A DNA stretch of 64,000 nucleotides, taken from Aquimarina intermedia. Its GTDB lineage: Bacteria; Bacteroidota; Bacteroidia; Flavobacteriales; Flavobacteriaceae. The notes beneath the pieces are model-generated. The model was given only the letters and a program-made list of their open reading frames with translations, searched no databases and was not told the origin of the DNA. A program made the position numbers and the translations under genes. Positions 9,619 to 18,275 of this stretch are shown here, one piece after another. Every line of letters begins with the position of its first letter. Position 1 is the stretch's first letter. Location: positions 1-64,000 of the forward strand of contig NZ_VNHU01000008.1 in assembly GCF_008124785.1 (NCBI RefSeq). Direction: 5' to 3'.

Positions 9619-10071
9619 GAGAGGAGCTAATAACAGAACTTTTTATAGCAGATACATCCAAATAACTACTCCTTTCCCTTGGCAGGGAAAGGTGGCTAAG
9701 CGAAGCGCGGTTGGTGAATTTTGAGTTCAGAATTTTGAATGTTGAATAAAGAAGTCAAAATTTCAAATGTTAAATACTAAAGTTAAAAGTATCCTACATC
9801 CTGATTCATGTTTTACTCGATATACAAATTCATCTTTTGATTTTGTTGTCAGTTATTCGAACAGTATACTAAAATTAACTCCTTTCCCTTGACAGGGAAA
9901 GGTGGCTAAGCGAAGCACGGTCGGAAAGGGTAGAAAACGAATTTCTAATGTTGAGGCTGAAATTTTAAATGTAGAAATGTCTTGCATCCTGATTCCTATA
10001 TCCTTTCTCAACTATTTTTATAAAACAATCGTTTCGTGCCATTGTCCTTACATCAAGTATCCAAAAAAATC

Positions 10072-10120
10072 GTCTATCTAAAATAAAATACGTAGCTTAG
10101 TAACACTTAAAACCAAATCT
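10072..10120 (+). promoter_or_regulatory. Conserved upstream block with TAnnTTAG box
   Basis: It contains CGTCTATCTAAAATAAAATA, then TAGCTTAG at 10093-10100 and AAAACCAAATC, matching the blocks at 1313-1384 and 18121-18194. It lies about 130 bases before the ATG of the S9 peptidase, the same distance as at 18143/18276. Confidence 0.4.
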
Positions 10121-10230
10121 ATCCTAACGCCCCTCTCATTTTTGTATGAACCCTCTTTCTTATGGTTTATGAAACAGTTAAAATAGTGGTTTGAGTACCA
10201 CTTAAAGTGTCAAAGTCAACGTTACATCCT

Positions 10231-12192
10231 ATGAAAAATTTTAAATTTTACATCAAGACAATTTTAATTTGCTTATTCGTAGCTGTGTTTAACAGTATCG
10301 AAGCTCAAAACCGGAAAGAAGTTGGGAACATGATTTTGGAGAATGTTCCTGAAATTCCTGAAGAAATTACGACTAGAATACAGCAATATCAAAATACCAG
10401 ATCGGCATCTTTTGTAGATTGGCTACCTAATGATGAGGGTATATTGATCTCTACGCAATTTGGTAATACTTCGCAATTGCATACAGTACTCCAAGCGGGC
10501 GGAGCTAGGAATCAAATAACATTTTTTGATGAACCCGTCAGTAACGGTTCTTTTAGTCCATCAGTCACATATAACGGATTTCTTTTTACAAAAGATATCG
10601 GCGGAAATGAGTTCTCTCAGATATACTGGTATGATATGAACAATCGTACATCTACTATGATAAGTGACGGAGAGTCCAGGAATTACGGAATTAATTGGTC
10701 AAATAAGGGAGATAGGTTTGCATTTACTTCGTCGAGAAGAAATAAAAAAGATTTTGATATTTACATTTCTGATATGAAATCACCTAAATCAGCTACGCTC
10801 AAAGTTGATCGCGGTGGGGGCTATTGGATAGTATCAGATTGGTCTCCCGATGACAGCAAATTAATTATTACCCAATATTTGTCAAGTACAAAATCCAATG
10901 CTTTTATCTTCAATATTGAAACAAATAAATTGACCCAAATAAATGATGATAAAACTGAAGCGGTTTTTCTAGCCAGATTTTGGGATAAAACTGGAAAAAA
11001 AATCTATGCGACAACGAATCAAGGGAAAGAATTTAATACACTGGTGCAATACGATGTGGATACCAAAGAAATAACATATGTAACCGATAAAATTGAATGG
11101 GATGTTGAGGAAGTAGCGATAAACAAACCGAAAACAAAAGCTGCTTTTACGGTGAATGAAAACGGATTTAGCCGTTTGTATTTATTAGATCTTGAGTCTA
11201 ACACCTATGAGAAAGTTTCAAATTTACCACTTGGTCAGATTTCTTCTTTTAAATTTCATCCTTCACAAGCAACTTTGGCAGTAACGTTGAATACAGCTGA
11301 AACGCCCGGTGATGTATATTCTATTGACCTTACCACAGGGGAGCACAAACGATGGACGAGCAGTGAAGTAGGTGGATTAGATACAAGCACCTTTCCAAAA
11401 CCAGAGCTTATAAGCTATGAAACTTATGATGAAGTAGATGGAAAAAAGAGACAAATACCTGCATTTGTATACAAACCTCAAAACACAGCGGGTCCTTATC
11501 CTGTAATGATTTCCATACATGGGGGACCGGAAGGGCAGCATACACCTAATTTTTCTTCATTTTATGCTTTTTTGGCTAATGAAATGGGTATTGCCATTAT
11601 TGCTCCTAATGTTCGCGGATCCTCAGGATACGGAAAAACATATTTAAAGTTGGATAATGGTTTTAAAAGAGAGGATTCGGTTAAGGATATTGGAATGTTA
11701 ATAGAATGGATTGAGAAAACGCCTGAATTTAATAAAGACAAAATCGCTGTTTTTGGAGGATCTTATGGCGGATATATGGTATTATCATCTATGTATAATT
11801 TTGGAGATAAGCTACAATGTGGTATTGACATCGTAGGAATTAGCAATTTTGTAACCTTTCTGGAAAACACAGAAGCGTACAGGAGAGACTTAAGAAGGTT
11901 GGAATATGGAGATGAAAGAGATCCAAAGATGAGGGAATATCTGTTATCCATTTCGCCGACTAATCACATTGATAAGATTACGAAACCACTTTTCGTTATC
12001 CAGGGAGCCAATGATCCACGTGTTCCGGCAAGTGAATCTGAACAAATGGTTAAATCGATTAGAGAAAATAAAGGCGAAGTTTGGTATATGTTGGCCAAAG
12101 ATGAGGGTCACGGTTTTAGAAAAAAAGTAAACAGAGATCGAATGACAGAAGCAATTGCTATGTTTTTACAAACTAATTTATTAAACGAATAA
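10231..12192 (+). CDS. S9 family peptidase (prolyl oligopeptidase/acylaminoacyl-peptidase type), exported
   Basis: I start the protein at ATG 10231 (MKNFKFYIKT), not at a GTG 24 bases earlier, because this exposes a normal signal peptide ending near IEAQ. It then has 653 residues. An N-terminal beta-propeller (repeated Asp/Ser-rich strands, about 30-390) precedes an alpha/beta-hydrolase domain. The catalytic triad can be placed: Ser511 in GGSYGG, Asp595 in GANDPRVP and His627 in DEGHGF. It should cleave short peptides in the periplasm. It stands alone, downstream of the repeat block and a conserved promoter-like element, and converges with the methyltransferase gene at 12209. Confidence 0.92.
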   Translation: MKNFKFYIKTILICLFVAVFNSIEAQNRKEVGNMILENVPEIPEEITTRIQQYQNTRSASFVDWLPNDEGILISTQFGNTSQLHTVLQAGGARNQITFFDEPVSNGSFSPSVTYNGFLFTKDIGGNEFSQIYWYDMNNRTSTMISDGESRNYGINWSNKGDRFAFTSSRRNKKDFDIYISDMKSPKSATLKVDRGGGYWIVSDWSPDDSKLIITQYLSSTKSNAFIFNIETNKLTQINDDKTEAVFLARFWDKTGKKIYATTNQGKEFNTLVQYDVDTKEITYVTDKIEWDVEEVAINKPKTKAAFTVNENGFSRLYLLDLESNTYEKVSNLPLGQISSFKFHPSQATLAVTLNTAETPGDVYSIDLTTGEHKRWTSSEVGGLDTSTFPKPELISYETYDEVDGKKRQIPAFVYKPQNTAGPYPVMISIHGGPEGQHTPNFSSFYAFLANEMGIAIIAPNVRGSSGYGKTYLKLDNGFKREDSVKDIGMLIEWIEKTPEFNKDKIAVFGGSYGGYMVLSSMYNFGDKLQCGIDIVGISNFVTFLENTEAYRRDLRRLEYGDERDPKMREYLLSISPTNHIDKITKPLFVIQGANDPRVPASESEQMVKSIRENKGEVWYMLAKDEGHGFRKKVNRDRMTEAIAMFLQTNLLNE

Positions 12193-12208
12193 AGTGTATT
12201 TATAAGCT

Positions 12209-12886
12209 TTAAAAAAGTTCAAATAATGTAGTTACAATCACGCCATTGTGATTTCTTGGTTGTACAGAAAGTAATTGTCTTTCCGTTTTTATCTTTAATT
12301 GAAAGGGTGGGGCTAAAACATCAAGGCCACTTTGTTTTTTAAGCCGGGTTCCTTGTCCTGAGATGATATCCTTATTGGGCACAAAGACCCCAGCAGGGAT
12401 ATGTTCTGTCAAAATTATATAGTTGTACGCACGCAGTTTCTCCAAAATACTGTGTACCTCTGCATTGGATAAATGCTGTAAGACCTGTCTCACCAATGCA
12501 CAATCTCCTATGGGCAAACTATCTTTAGCAATATCTGAACACCTAAACTCTAGATTTTTGGCGTGATAGGTGTTTCTGTTACGTTCGATGAGTTTTGGAA
12601 CGATATCGATTCCAATATATTTTTTAGTAAACGGAACTAATTGTTTTCCGATATTAAAATCTCCACAACCTAAATCACAAACAATAAGCGGATTTTCAAA
12701 TGAAGTTAGAAAAGAGGTAACCGCAGTAATATAAGGATCGACTATTTCATGATCATGAGATCCGTCGCCTGAGTAGAAATCGGATGATTCTCCGCCCCAG
12801 AGCTTCATTTCATATACTTGTTGCATAGCAGCTTGGGTAGGCCATGGTTTTTTTACCGAATTAGGTGTGCCTTCTTTCTTCTCCAT
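12209..12886 (-). CDS. Class I SAM-dependent methyltransferase
   Basis: The 225-residue cytoplasmic protein has the class I methyltransferase fold. Motif I is VCDLGCGDFNIG (about 69-80), followed by YIGIDIV as the acidic ribose-binding strand and a later ALVRQVLQHLSN motif. The substrate cannot be told from the sequence. The N-terminus (KPWPTQAAMQQVYEMKLWGG) is typical of an unassigned Bacteroidota subgroup. It stands alone; the region upstream (12887-13123) holds only a short inverted repeat near 12962. Confidence 0.82.
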   Translation of the reverse strand: MEKKEGTPNSVKKPWPTQAAMQQVYEMKLWGGESSDFYSGDGSHDHEIVDPYITAVTSFLTSFENPLIVCDLGCGDFNIGKQLVPFTKKYIGIDIVPKLIERNRNTYHAKNLEFRCSDIAKDSLPIGDCALVRQVLQHLSNAEVHSILEKLRAYNYIILTEHIPAGVFVPNKDIISGQGTRLKKQSGLDVLAPPFQLKIKTERQLLSVQPRNHNGVIVTTLFELF

Positions 12887-13123
12887 AAAGTAACACTTAG
12901 GATGATATAAACGATCTTCGTATCACAAACGTACAAATATATTATAAAGTCATTGATGATGCCGGAGGACCGGCAGCAGCTTGTATGAACAGACAGTCAG
13001 GTGATCAAGTCTTCGGAATTCTATTTTCTAGCTATCTTTTAAAAATACGAAGGGGTTATGATTTGATTACTGAGATGTAAACCTTGTGGGAACGAATAAG
13101 TAACAACTACAACAAAGATTCAA

Positions 13124-13546
13124 CTACTGCTGCATTTTTAAATATTTGTCTACCGAATGTTTTCCTGAGCCATAAAACAGAAAAAAAATACAAACTATCA
13201 AGACAAAAGAGGATAAAAAGAGGTTGGCAGGTATCATCTCCCCAATAAAATTTATTAATACAGCTCCTATAAGAATCGGTAATTGCGCTAGAATTGCCCA
13301 GCGCGTTAAGAGTCCGAAGACAATTAAAAAGCCACCGACAAAGTGTGCAGGCGCTATATAATGAACAAGTACTACGTCACCGATTACCGATCGTATAGGA
13401 TCATATAGATTTATAAGCAAGCGTATATTGGACATAAAGAAAACTCCTTTATAGAATAAAAAAATACCTAAAGCAATTCGCAAAAGATCAAGAGGATAAT
13501 ACGTATGAGCATTAGCCCATTTGTTGAGTGATTTTATATAGCCCAT
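13124..13546 (-). CDS. DoxX family membrane protein
   Basis: The 140-residue protein has four predicted transmembrane segments (LLRIALGIFLFYKGVFF, VHYIAPAHFVGGFLIVFGLL, a third around 85-105, LFLSSFVLIVCIFFLFY). The first contains the RIALGIFLFYKG pattern characteristic of DoxX. Family members are small inner-membrane proteins linked to respiratory or redox functions; the exact role here is unknown. It is monocistronic. The 291-base gap to the next gene shows no further gene. Confidence 0.8.
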   Translation of the reverse strand: MGYIKSLNKWANAHTYYPLDLLRIALGIFLFYKGVFFMSNIRLLINLYDPIRSVIGDVVLVHYIAPAHFVGGFLIVFGLLTRWAILAQLPILIGAVLINFIGEMIPANLFLSSFVLIVCIFFLFYGSGKHSVDKYLKMQQ

Positions 13547-13837
13547 GATAAAATCGGTATTGGTTGTATGACAATAAGATACAGATTTTTGAATGATAAC
13601 TTAGTTAATTTTAATTTAAAAATGAGCTTAATATTGTAACCGTTCATCTGTAGTTTGTTTGAAGCTGAAGCTTTTTAACGCAATTCTTAATTCTTTGCTG
13701 GATATTTCTAACGATCTGATAGTATATGTTTTATGATTTTTGTCATTACATTGTCGCATTATTGTCAGGTGTTTTTCCATAGTATTTATTGCGTATAGTA
13801 AGATTATTGCAACGAACTATTTGCAATCAAATTCAAT

Positions 13838-15349
13838 ATGAAAAAATACACCTTAATTTTAACCCTTATCGTATGCTTTTCTATACATATGGGTTTTGCT
13901 CAAGTAAGCAAAGACTCTTCACTTTTTTTAGCCCTCAAAAAAGCCGATAGCCTTCTTTTCGAGGAAGGATTCAATCAGTGCAATTTTAAAGCCTTAAAAA
14001 AAGTGCTACATGAGGACTTGGAATTTTTTCATGATCAAAATGGTATTCAGAATTCAGAGCAGTTTTACCGATCATTTTCTCAAAGTATTTGCTCAAATAA
14101 AAATTTTAAACCTATTCGAAAATTGGTAGAGGAGACCTTACAGGTATTTGTTCTTAAAAGTAAGGGTAAGGTTTACGGAGCAATTCAAACCGGTAAACAT
14201 GTATTTTATATAAAAGAACCGAACAAAGCATTGTATGCGACGGAGCAGGCACGGGTTACCAATACCTGGCTGTTAGAAAACGGAATATGGAGACTAAAAA
14301 GAATCTTGAGCTATGAACATAGACCCCCGGAAGCAGCATATGGACCTAAATTTGATGCCGAATACGTACACAAACTGTTTGACAAGGATGTTCAAATAGA
14401 AGATTTATTAAGAAAACATAAAATTCCGTCGATTGCTATTGGGTATATCAAGGACGGAGCATTACAACAACTACGAACCTTTAGTGTTCAAAAAAAAGGC
14501 GTTCCGGTTTCTTCAAAAAGTGTCTATAAAGTAGCGTCTCTGACCAAACCTATTGTGGCTATGGTAGTATTAAAGTTAATCGAAGAAGGACAATGAAATT
14601 TAGACGAGCCTGTTGCTACCTACCATGTTGATGAAGATATAGCAAAAAATCAATACCTTAACCAACTTACTACGCGGCATATCTTATCACACCAGTCTGG
14701 TTTTCCAAATTGGAGGTATTTGACAGCTGATAAAAAATTATCGTTTCAGTTTGCACCCGGAACACAATGGCAATATTCGGGTGAAGGTTTTGAATATCTT
14801 CGGAAAGCGATCGAGAAAAAATTAAAGCGTCCCTTTGAAGACATAGCACGCGAAACGTTATTTGAACCCCTTGGAATGCATAACACGTATTTTAATTGGA
14901 ATGGAACTATCGATGAACAGCTATATGCGGTGGAGCACGATGAAAATGGAGATCCTATACCCTTCGAAAAATACACGCAGACCAACGCTGCGGCAAATTT
15001 GATGACTACAGCAGAGGAGTACGCTATATTTATGATACACATTCTAAATGGAGCCGGACTGTTTGAAAAATTGTACGATGAATTTTTTAGAACTCAAAGC
15101 CATGAGAAAAATGGAATTGATTGGGGCTTGGGCATGCAACTATTACCAGAATTACCTAACAATGAGGTAGCTTTTATGCACACAGGTGGCGACTACGGAA
15201 CCAAAACAATCGCGATCGGTTTAAAGAACTCAAAACAAGGGTTGGTGCTCTTCTCAAATTCAGAAAATGGCATGGTGCTTTGGCAGAAGATTATTTCGGA
15301 GTATTTTGGAGAAACAGGCAAAGAAATTGTTAGACGAAATTTAGAATAA
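13838..15349 (+). pseudogene. Serine hydrolase (beta-lactamase/class C type) with internal TGA stop
   Basis: The frame codes for a signal peptide (to about residue 21), an NTF2/DUF4440-like domain (about 30-165) and a class-C beta-lactamase-type domain. The nucleophile motif SLTK is at residues 234-237. A TGA at 14594-14596 (codon 253) interrupts the frame in EGQ*NLDEPV, where related enzymes usually have an amino acid such as Trp. The same frame continues without other lesions through the Tyr motif YSG (Tyr313) and HTGGD (His448) to the stop at 15347-15349. A single TGG-to-TGA change would explain this. It is a recent nonsense pseudogene, a readthrough gene, or an isolated sequencing error. 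Restored length is 503 residues. Confidence 0.85.
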
Positions 15350-15388
15350 GATAAATAAATGAGAAGTTATTTTTAGCTATTCCCAAAG

Positions 15389-15660
15389 CTTCTGTATCAC
15401 TTGCGGTAGATTTCGCAGAGTTTCAGGGAGCTTTGAATTCGTTGCTGATGGTTTCGCAGAATTTCAGAGTGCCTTGCATCAGTTGCTGATTGTCTCGCAG
15501 AATTTCAGAGTGCCTTGCTTCGGTTGCTGATGGTTTTGTTCTTTTGCGAAATGACTTTGCATCGGTTGCGGACGGTTTCGCAGAATTTCAAAGAACTTTA
15601 CATCGGTTGCTGATTGTTTCGTTCTATTGCGAAATGACCTTACATCACTTGCGGATCCCG
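15389..15660. repeat. ~41-bp tandem repeat array, about 6.5 copies
   Basis: The unit is approximately CTTTGCATCGGTTGCTGATG followed by GTTTCGCAGAATTTCAGAGTG, with copies differing at several positions. Two of the later copies share the variant GTTTTGTTCTTTTGCGAAATG in place of the GCAGAATTTCAG half. No convincing gene covers the array. It lies directly 3' of the interrupted serine hydrolase and before a hairpin repeat. Confidence 0.8.
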
Positions 15661-15723
15661 TTATCACTGGGTTTGTCGATTTTTGTTAAAATTTGGAACC
15701 TAAATTTAAACATCTTAAAAACA

Positions 15724-15860
15724 ACTCCTTTCCCTGGCAAGGAAAGGTGGCCAAGCGCAGCACGGACAGAAAGGGTAGTTAACGAATTTTGAATGCCAAA
15801 TTATGAATATCGAATATCGAAGTAAAAATTTTAATTTTAAAATGCCAAATTTAAAATTTA
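15724..15860. repeat. Hairpin intergenic repeat
   Basis: This copy has the hairpin CTCCTTTCCCTGGCAAGGAA followed by GGTGGCCAAGCGCAGCACGG, then ACAGAAAGGGTAGTTAACG and the AATATCGAATATCGAAG tail. It is the same family as 8851 and 16053. Confidence 0.75.
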
Positions 15861-15908
15861 AAAGTGTTTTTTTAGATATCTATTATTATAAGCTTGTTAT
15901 CAAATCGT

Positions 15909-16005
15909 TGTCACCTCGAACGGAATTGAGAGGTTGAGCATTTCGCTGAAGATTAGGTCTCGACTGTAGTTTATCCTGAGCGCAGACGAAGGGCTCGACC
16001 TGACA
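15909..16005. repeat. 97-bp REP/MITE-like element, copy 3
   Basis: Same length and end sequences (TGTCACCTCGAA ... CTCGACCTGACA) as the copies at 9023 and 9522, with several internal substitutions. It is again flanked by hairpin repeats on both sides, with similar TTTTTATATCCATTATT-like DNA upstream. The whole A-B-A arrangement of 8851-9290 is therefore repeated here about 6.5 kb away. Confidence 0.75.
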
Positions 16006-16052
16006 GATAGGAACTATCAATAGAATTTTATAAAAAAGATATATCACAAAAC

Positions 16053-16190
16053 AACTCCTTTCCCTGGCAAGGGAAAGGTGGCCAAGCGCAGCGCGGTCGG
16101 AAAGGGTAGTTGACGAATTTTGAATGTCGAATTGCGAATATCGAATATCGAAGTAAAAATTTTAATTGTAAAAAGTAAAATTAAAAATAT
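16053..16190. repeat. Hairpin intergenic repeat
   Basis: The core CTTTCCCTGGCAAGGGAAAG is a perfect 8-base stem. GCGCAGCGCGGTCGGAAAGG and a tail of TTGAATGTCGAATTGCGAAT words follow. The rest of the gap to 16293 shows no gene. Confidence 0.75.
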
Positions 16191-16293
16191 TAAGGTTGAA
16201 ATTATAAGTTGAAAAATAAAGGGAGTCCTGCTTCCTGAATTCAAACTACTTTTATAATTGGGTTAAAAACCCAGCCAAGCTACTTCAAGATAT

Positions 16294-17448
16294 TTAGTGC
16301 ACCAGCTCATTGATTATATGAGGATAATTTGCATTACGATTTTGAAATCTAAGAATGGAATCTTTTATGATGACTCCTTGATCAACGTTGATAGCATTTT
16401 TGATCGTCATATTTTTATTCCAACCCTCGCGACCCAAGATTACTGATGGTAAATGCACAATTAATGCAGCAGAAATAGACCTGGACGCGCTCTCCCAGAA
16501 ATAACTTGGGGTATGATCTACTGCGTAGTAATCAATTTTATCAATGGCTATGATAGGGTTTTTGAACGTGGTGGGTTTGGCAAAATAAAATCCCATGCCT
16601 TCATCACAACTCACATCTATTATTAGTGTACCGGGTTGAAGCATCGCCTTTTCATCGGCTGTTACGTAATCAATGGGATCATCGGTATCCTGATAAGTGC
16701 CATTGATAATAATTTCAGATTCATTTATCACATCGAGTAACGGGCGTTCTGAACCATCGTGTTCAACCACAATTAATCGAGGTTCGTTCTTATTTCCTTT
16801 TCGTAGTCGCGTATAATGTACATCTAACACTTCTTCTCTAACCTCATGATCCGGTCGTTGAATACAAATCGTAATATCTCTAAAACCATGTGCTTTTAGA
16901 GCATAAATAGCACCTCTACTCACTGCACCAAAACTAAAAATAATCACTTTGCGTTGATTGCCATAGTGACCATCAATCCCTTTTAATTGTAGGGCATGAA
17001 TCACTGCACTATATCCGGCCATTTCGTTATTTTTATAAAAGGTATGTCTTCCCATTTGTCCATTGGGATTCCATACATACATATCTTCAAAAGCGATTAA
17101 GGTTAATTTTTTATTGATAGCTGTTTGTGTGATTTGCATTTGTTGCGCACAATGTGGATAGCCCCATAGGATACCGCCGTGTTTAAACGCTTCTAGATCC
17201 GATAAAACAGGTTTAGCAATAATAGCAGCACCGATTTCCGATAATATTTCATCACGTGTCGCAATTCCGCCGGTTAAGTCGCTAATTTCCTCATCTTCGA
17301 TGTTGAATGGTACGCCGTAGCCTTTCTCAAAGATGAGTTGTTTGCGAATATATTCGGGAAGTCTGTTCAAATGTGCCGGATGGATAGGTACACGTCTTTC
17401 ATCCTGTTTTTTTGAAGTGCCGATGACACCCATTTGTAATAAAGCCAT
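16294..17448 (-). CDS. N5-(carboxyethyl)ornithine synthase-like dehydrogenase (AlaDH/PNT family)
   Basis: The 384-residue protein begins with the alanine-dehydrogenase/transhydrogenase N-terminal motif (MGVIGTSKKQDERRVPIHPAH) and has an NAD(P)-binding segment in the middle (VIIFSFGAVSRGAIYALKAHG). The combination ILWGYPHCAQQ and FEDMYVWNPNGQMGRHTFYKNNEMAGY is what I associate with carboxyethylornithine synthase, which reductively couples pyruvate to the side-chain amine of ornithine or lysine. Alternatives are other opine-type or saccharopine-like dehydrogenases of this family. It is monocistronic, between two repeat-rich gaps. Confidence 0.75.
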   Translation of the reverse strand: MALLQMGVIGTSKKQDERRVPIHPAHLNRLPEYIRKQLIFEKGYGVPFNIEDEEISDLTGGIATRDEILSEIGAAIIAKPVLSDLEAFKHGGILWGYPHCAQQMQITQTAINKKLTLIAFEDMYVWNPNGQMGRHTFYKNNEMAGYSAVIHALQLKGIDGHYGNQRKVIIFSFGAVSRGAIYALKAHGFRDITICIQRPDHEVREEVLDVHYTRLRKGNKNEPRLIVVEHDGSERPLLDVINESEIIINGTYQDTDDPIDYVTADEKAMLQPGTLIIDVSCDEGMGFYFAKPTTFKNPIIAIDKIDYYAVDHTPSYFWESASRSISAALIVHLPSVILGREGWNKNMTIKNAINVDQGVIIKDSILRFQNRNANYPHIINELVH

Positions 17449-17707
17449 GCTCTTTAGATTGAAACGTATTGCAGAGTAATGACGTGAGCAACGCGTTAGA
17501 TTAGAATCACTATTAAATAGTTTTATGCTAGCAATCAGGCATTAAGTTGGCTACTAGAGTTTTATTAGTCAAAGTAAGAGCTTAAAAAAGCCTTAGGAAT
17601 TCGCTGAAGCGTTGCGAAGAGACAATTAATATCAAATGATACATACTACTGTAACAAAGATACTTTATTAAAAATCAGTAAAAGCAAAATATCAAAGTAA
17701 TTGCATC

Positions 17708-17996
17708 AACCCAATTCTTTTCTCAACAGAGAAAAAGTACTAAGCACAGCGCGGTCAGAAAGGGTGTTTTAAAATGTAAAATGACAAACTTTAAATATAA
17801 AATTTAAAAGTGATCCATACTTGACATCATAGTTTTCCACTTCAAATGGGCAACCTATATCATAAAAGTACATTTCCAGCCCACCTGAATGACATATCGC
17901 GTACGTACCGAAAATATGTGATCGTGCGGGATGATTCATGTCATCCCGAGCGGAGTCGAGGGTTGGGCAATGCAAAAAAGAATAAACATCAATTGA
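17708..17996. repeat. Diverged hairpin repeat plus CCCACCTGAAT-type repeat
   Basis: A degraded hairpin repeat (TTCTTTTCTCAACAGAGAAA, then AGCGCGGTCAGAAAGGGTG) starts at about 17714. From 17879 a second family begins (CCCACCTGAATGACATAT, GTACCGAAAATATG, GGGCAATGCAAAAAAGAATA) that also occurs at 24776-24880. Within it, 17944-17963 carries CCCGAGCGGAGTCGAGGG, a fragment of the 97-bp element core. The gap 17449-18275 contains no gene. Confidence 0.65.
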
Positions 17997-18120
17997 ATTA
18001 AGAAGATAAAACGCAAGATACTATAAATGAAAATATCCTATTTCCTGAATCATATCTGCTTTAACTCACCTATAAAACTCATCTATTGCCTCGTGCCTAG
18101 TAACTAATGCCTCAAAAAAT

Positions 18121-18194
18121 CGTCTATTTCAAATAAAATCTGTAGCTTAGTCTTTGTTAAAACCAAATTCCCACCCCGCTTAGTGACGTTTTGG
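18121..18194 (+). promoter_or_regulatory. Conserved upstream block with TAnnTTAG box
   Basis: It contains CGTCTATTTCAAATAAAATC, TAGCTTAG at 18143-18150 and AAAACCAAATTCCCACCCCG. It is the third long copy of the block seen at 1313 and 10072 and lies 133 bases from the TlpA-like start. Confidence 0.4.
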
Positions 18195-18275
18195 TACTTT
18201 TTAATAATATGATTATCAAAGTATAATTACCAAACGGTGTTTATATGACAGTGTTAGTACCAATTAAACAAAATT

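Larger units (their letters stand above)
8851..9960. repeat. Tandemly duplicated ~500-bp intergenic repeat block
   Basis: The gap from 8761 to 10230 has no gene. It is built from three unit types. A is a hairpin repeat (CTTTCCCTTGACAGGGAAAG plus a TGAATTTTGAG... tail). B contains a 97-bp element. C begins ATCCTACATCCTGATTCATG. The order is A(8851) B A(9168) C(9291) then A(9378) B A(9667) C(9791) and a final A(9879). Landmarks in copy 1 recur 499-500 bases later in copy 2 (8979/9478 and 9291/9791), with only a handful of substitutions in the A-C part. Copy 1 carries about 27 extra bases between short AAAATTT repeats. This is a recent tandem duplication of repeat DNA. Confidence 0.9.

Noticed and set aside
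8851..9960. CRISPR array
   Set aside because: Units are long and directly duplicated, with no constant repeat separated by unique spacers and no cas genes.
12959..12976. GCCGG-AGGA-CCGGC inverted repeat
   Set aside because: Short stem, no T-tract and no gene end nearby; not supported as a terminator.
15490..15792. 100-codon frame across the 41-bp repeats
   Set aside because: The protein periodicity only reflects the repeat unit and the frame runs on into a different repeat; no start context or homologue.
16044..16244. 66-codon minus-strand frame in the gap before the dehydrogenase gene
   Set aside because: It is made of the reverse complement of the hairpin repeat.
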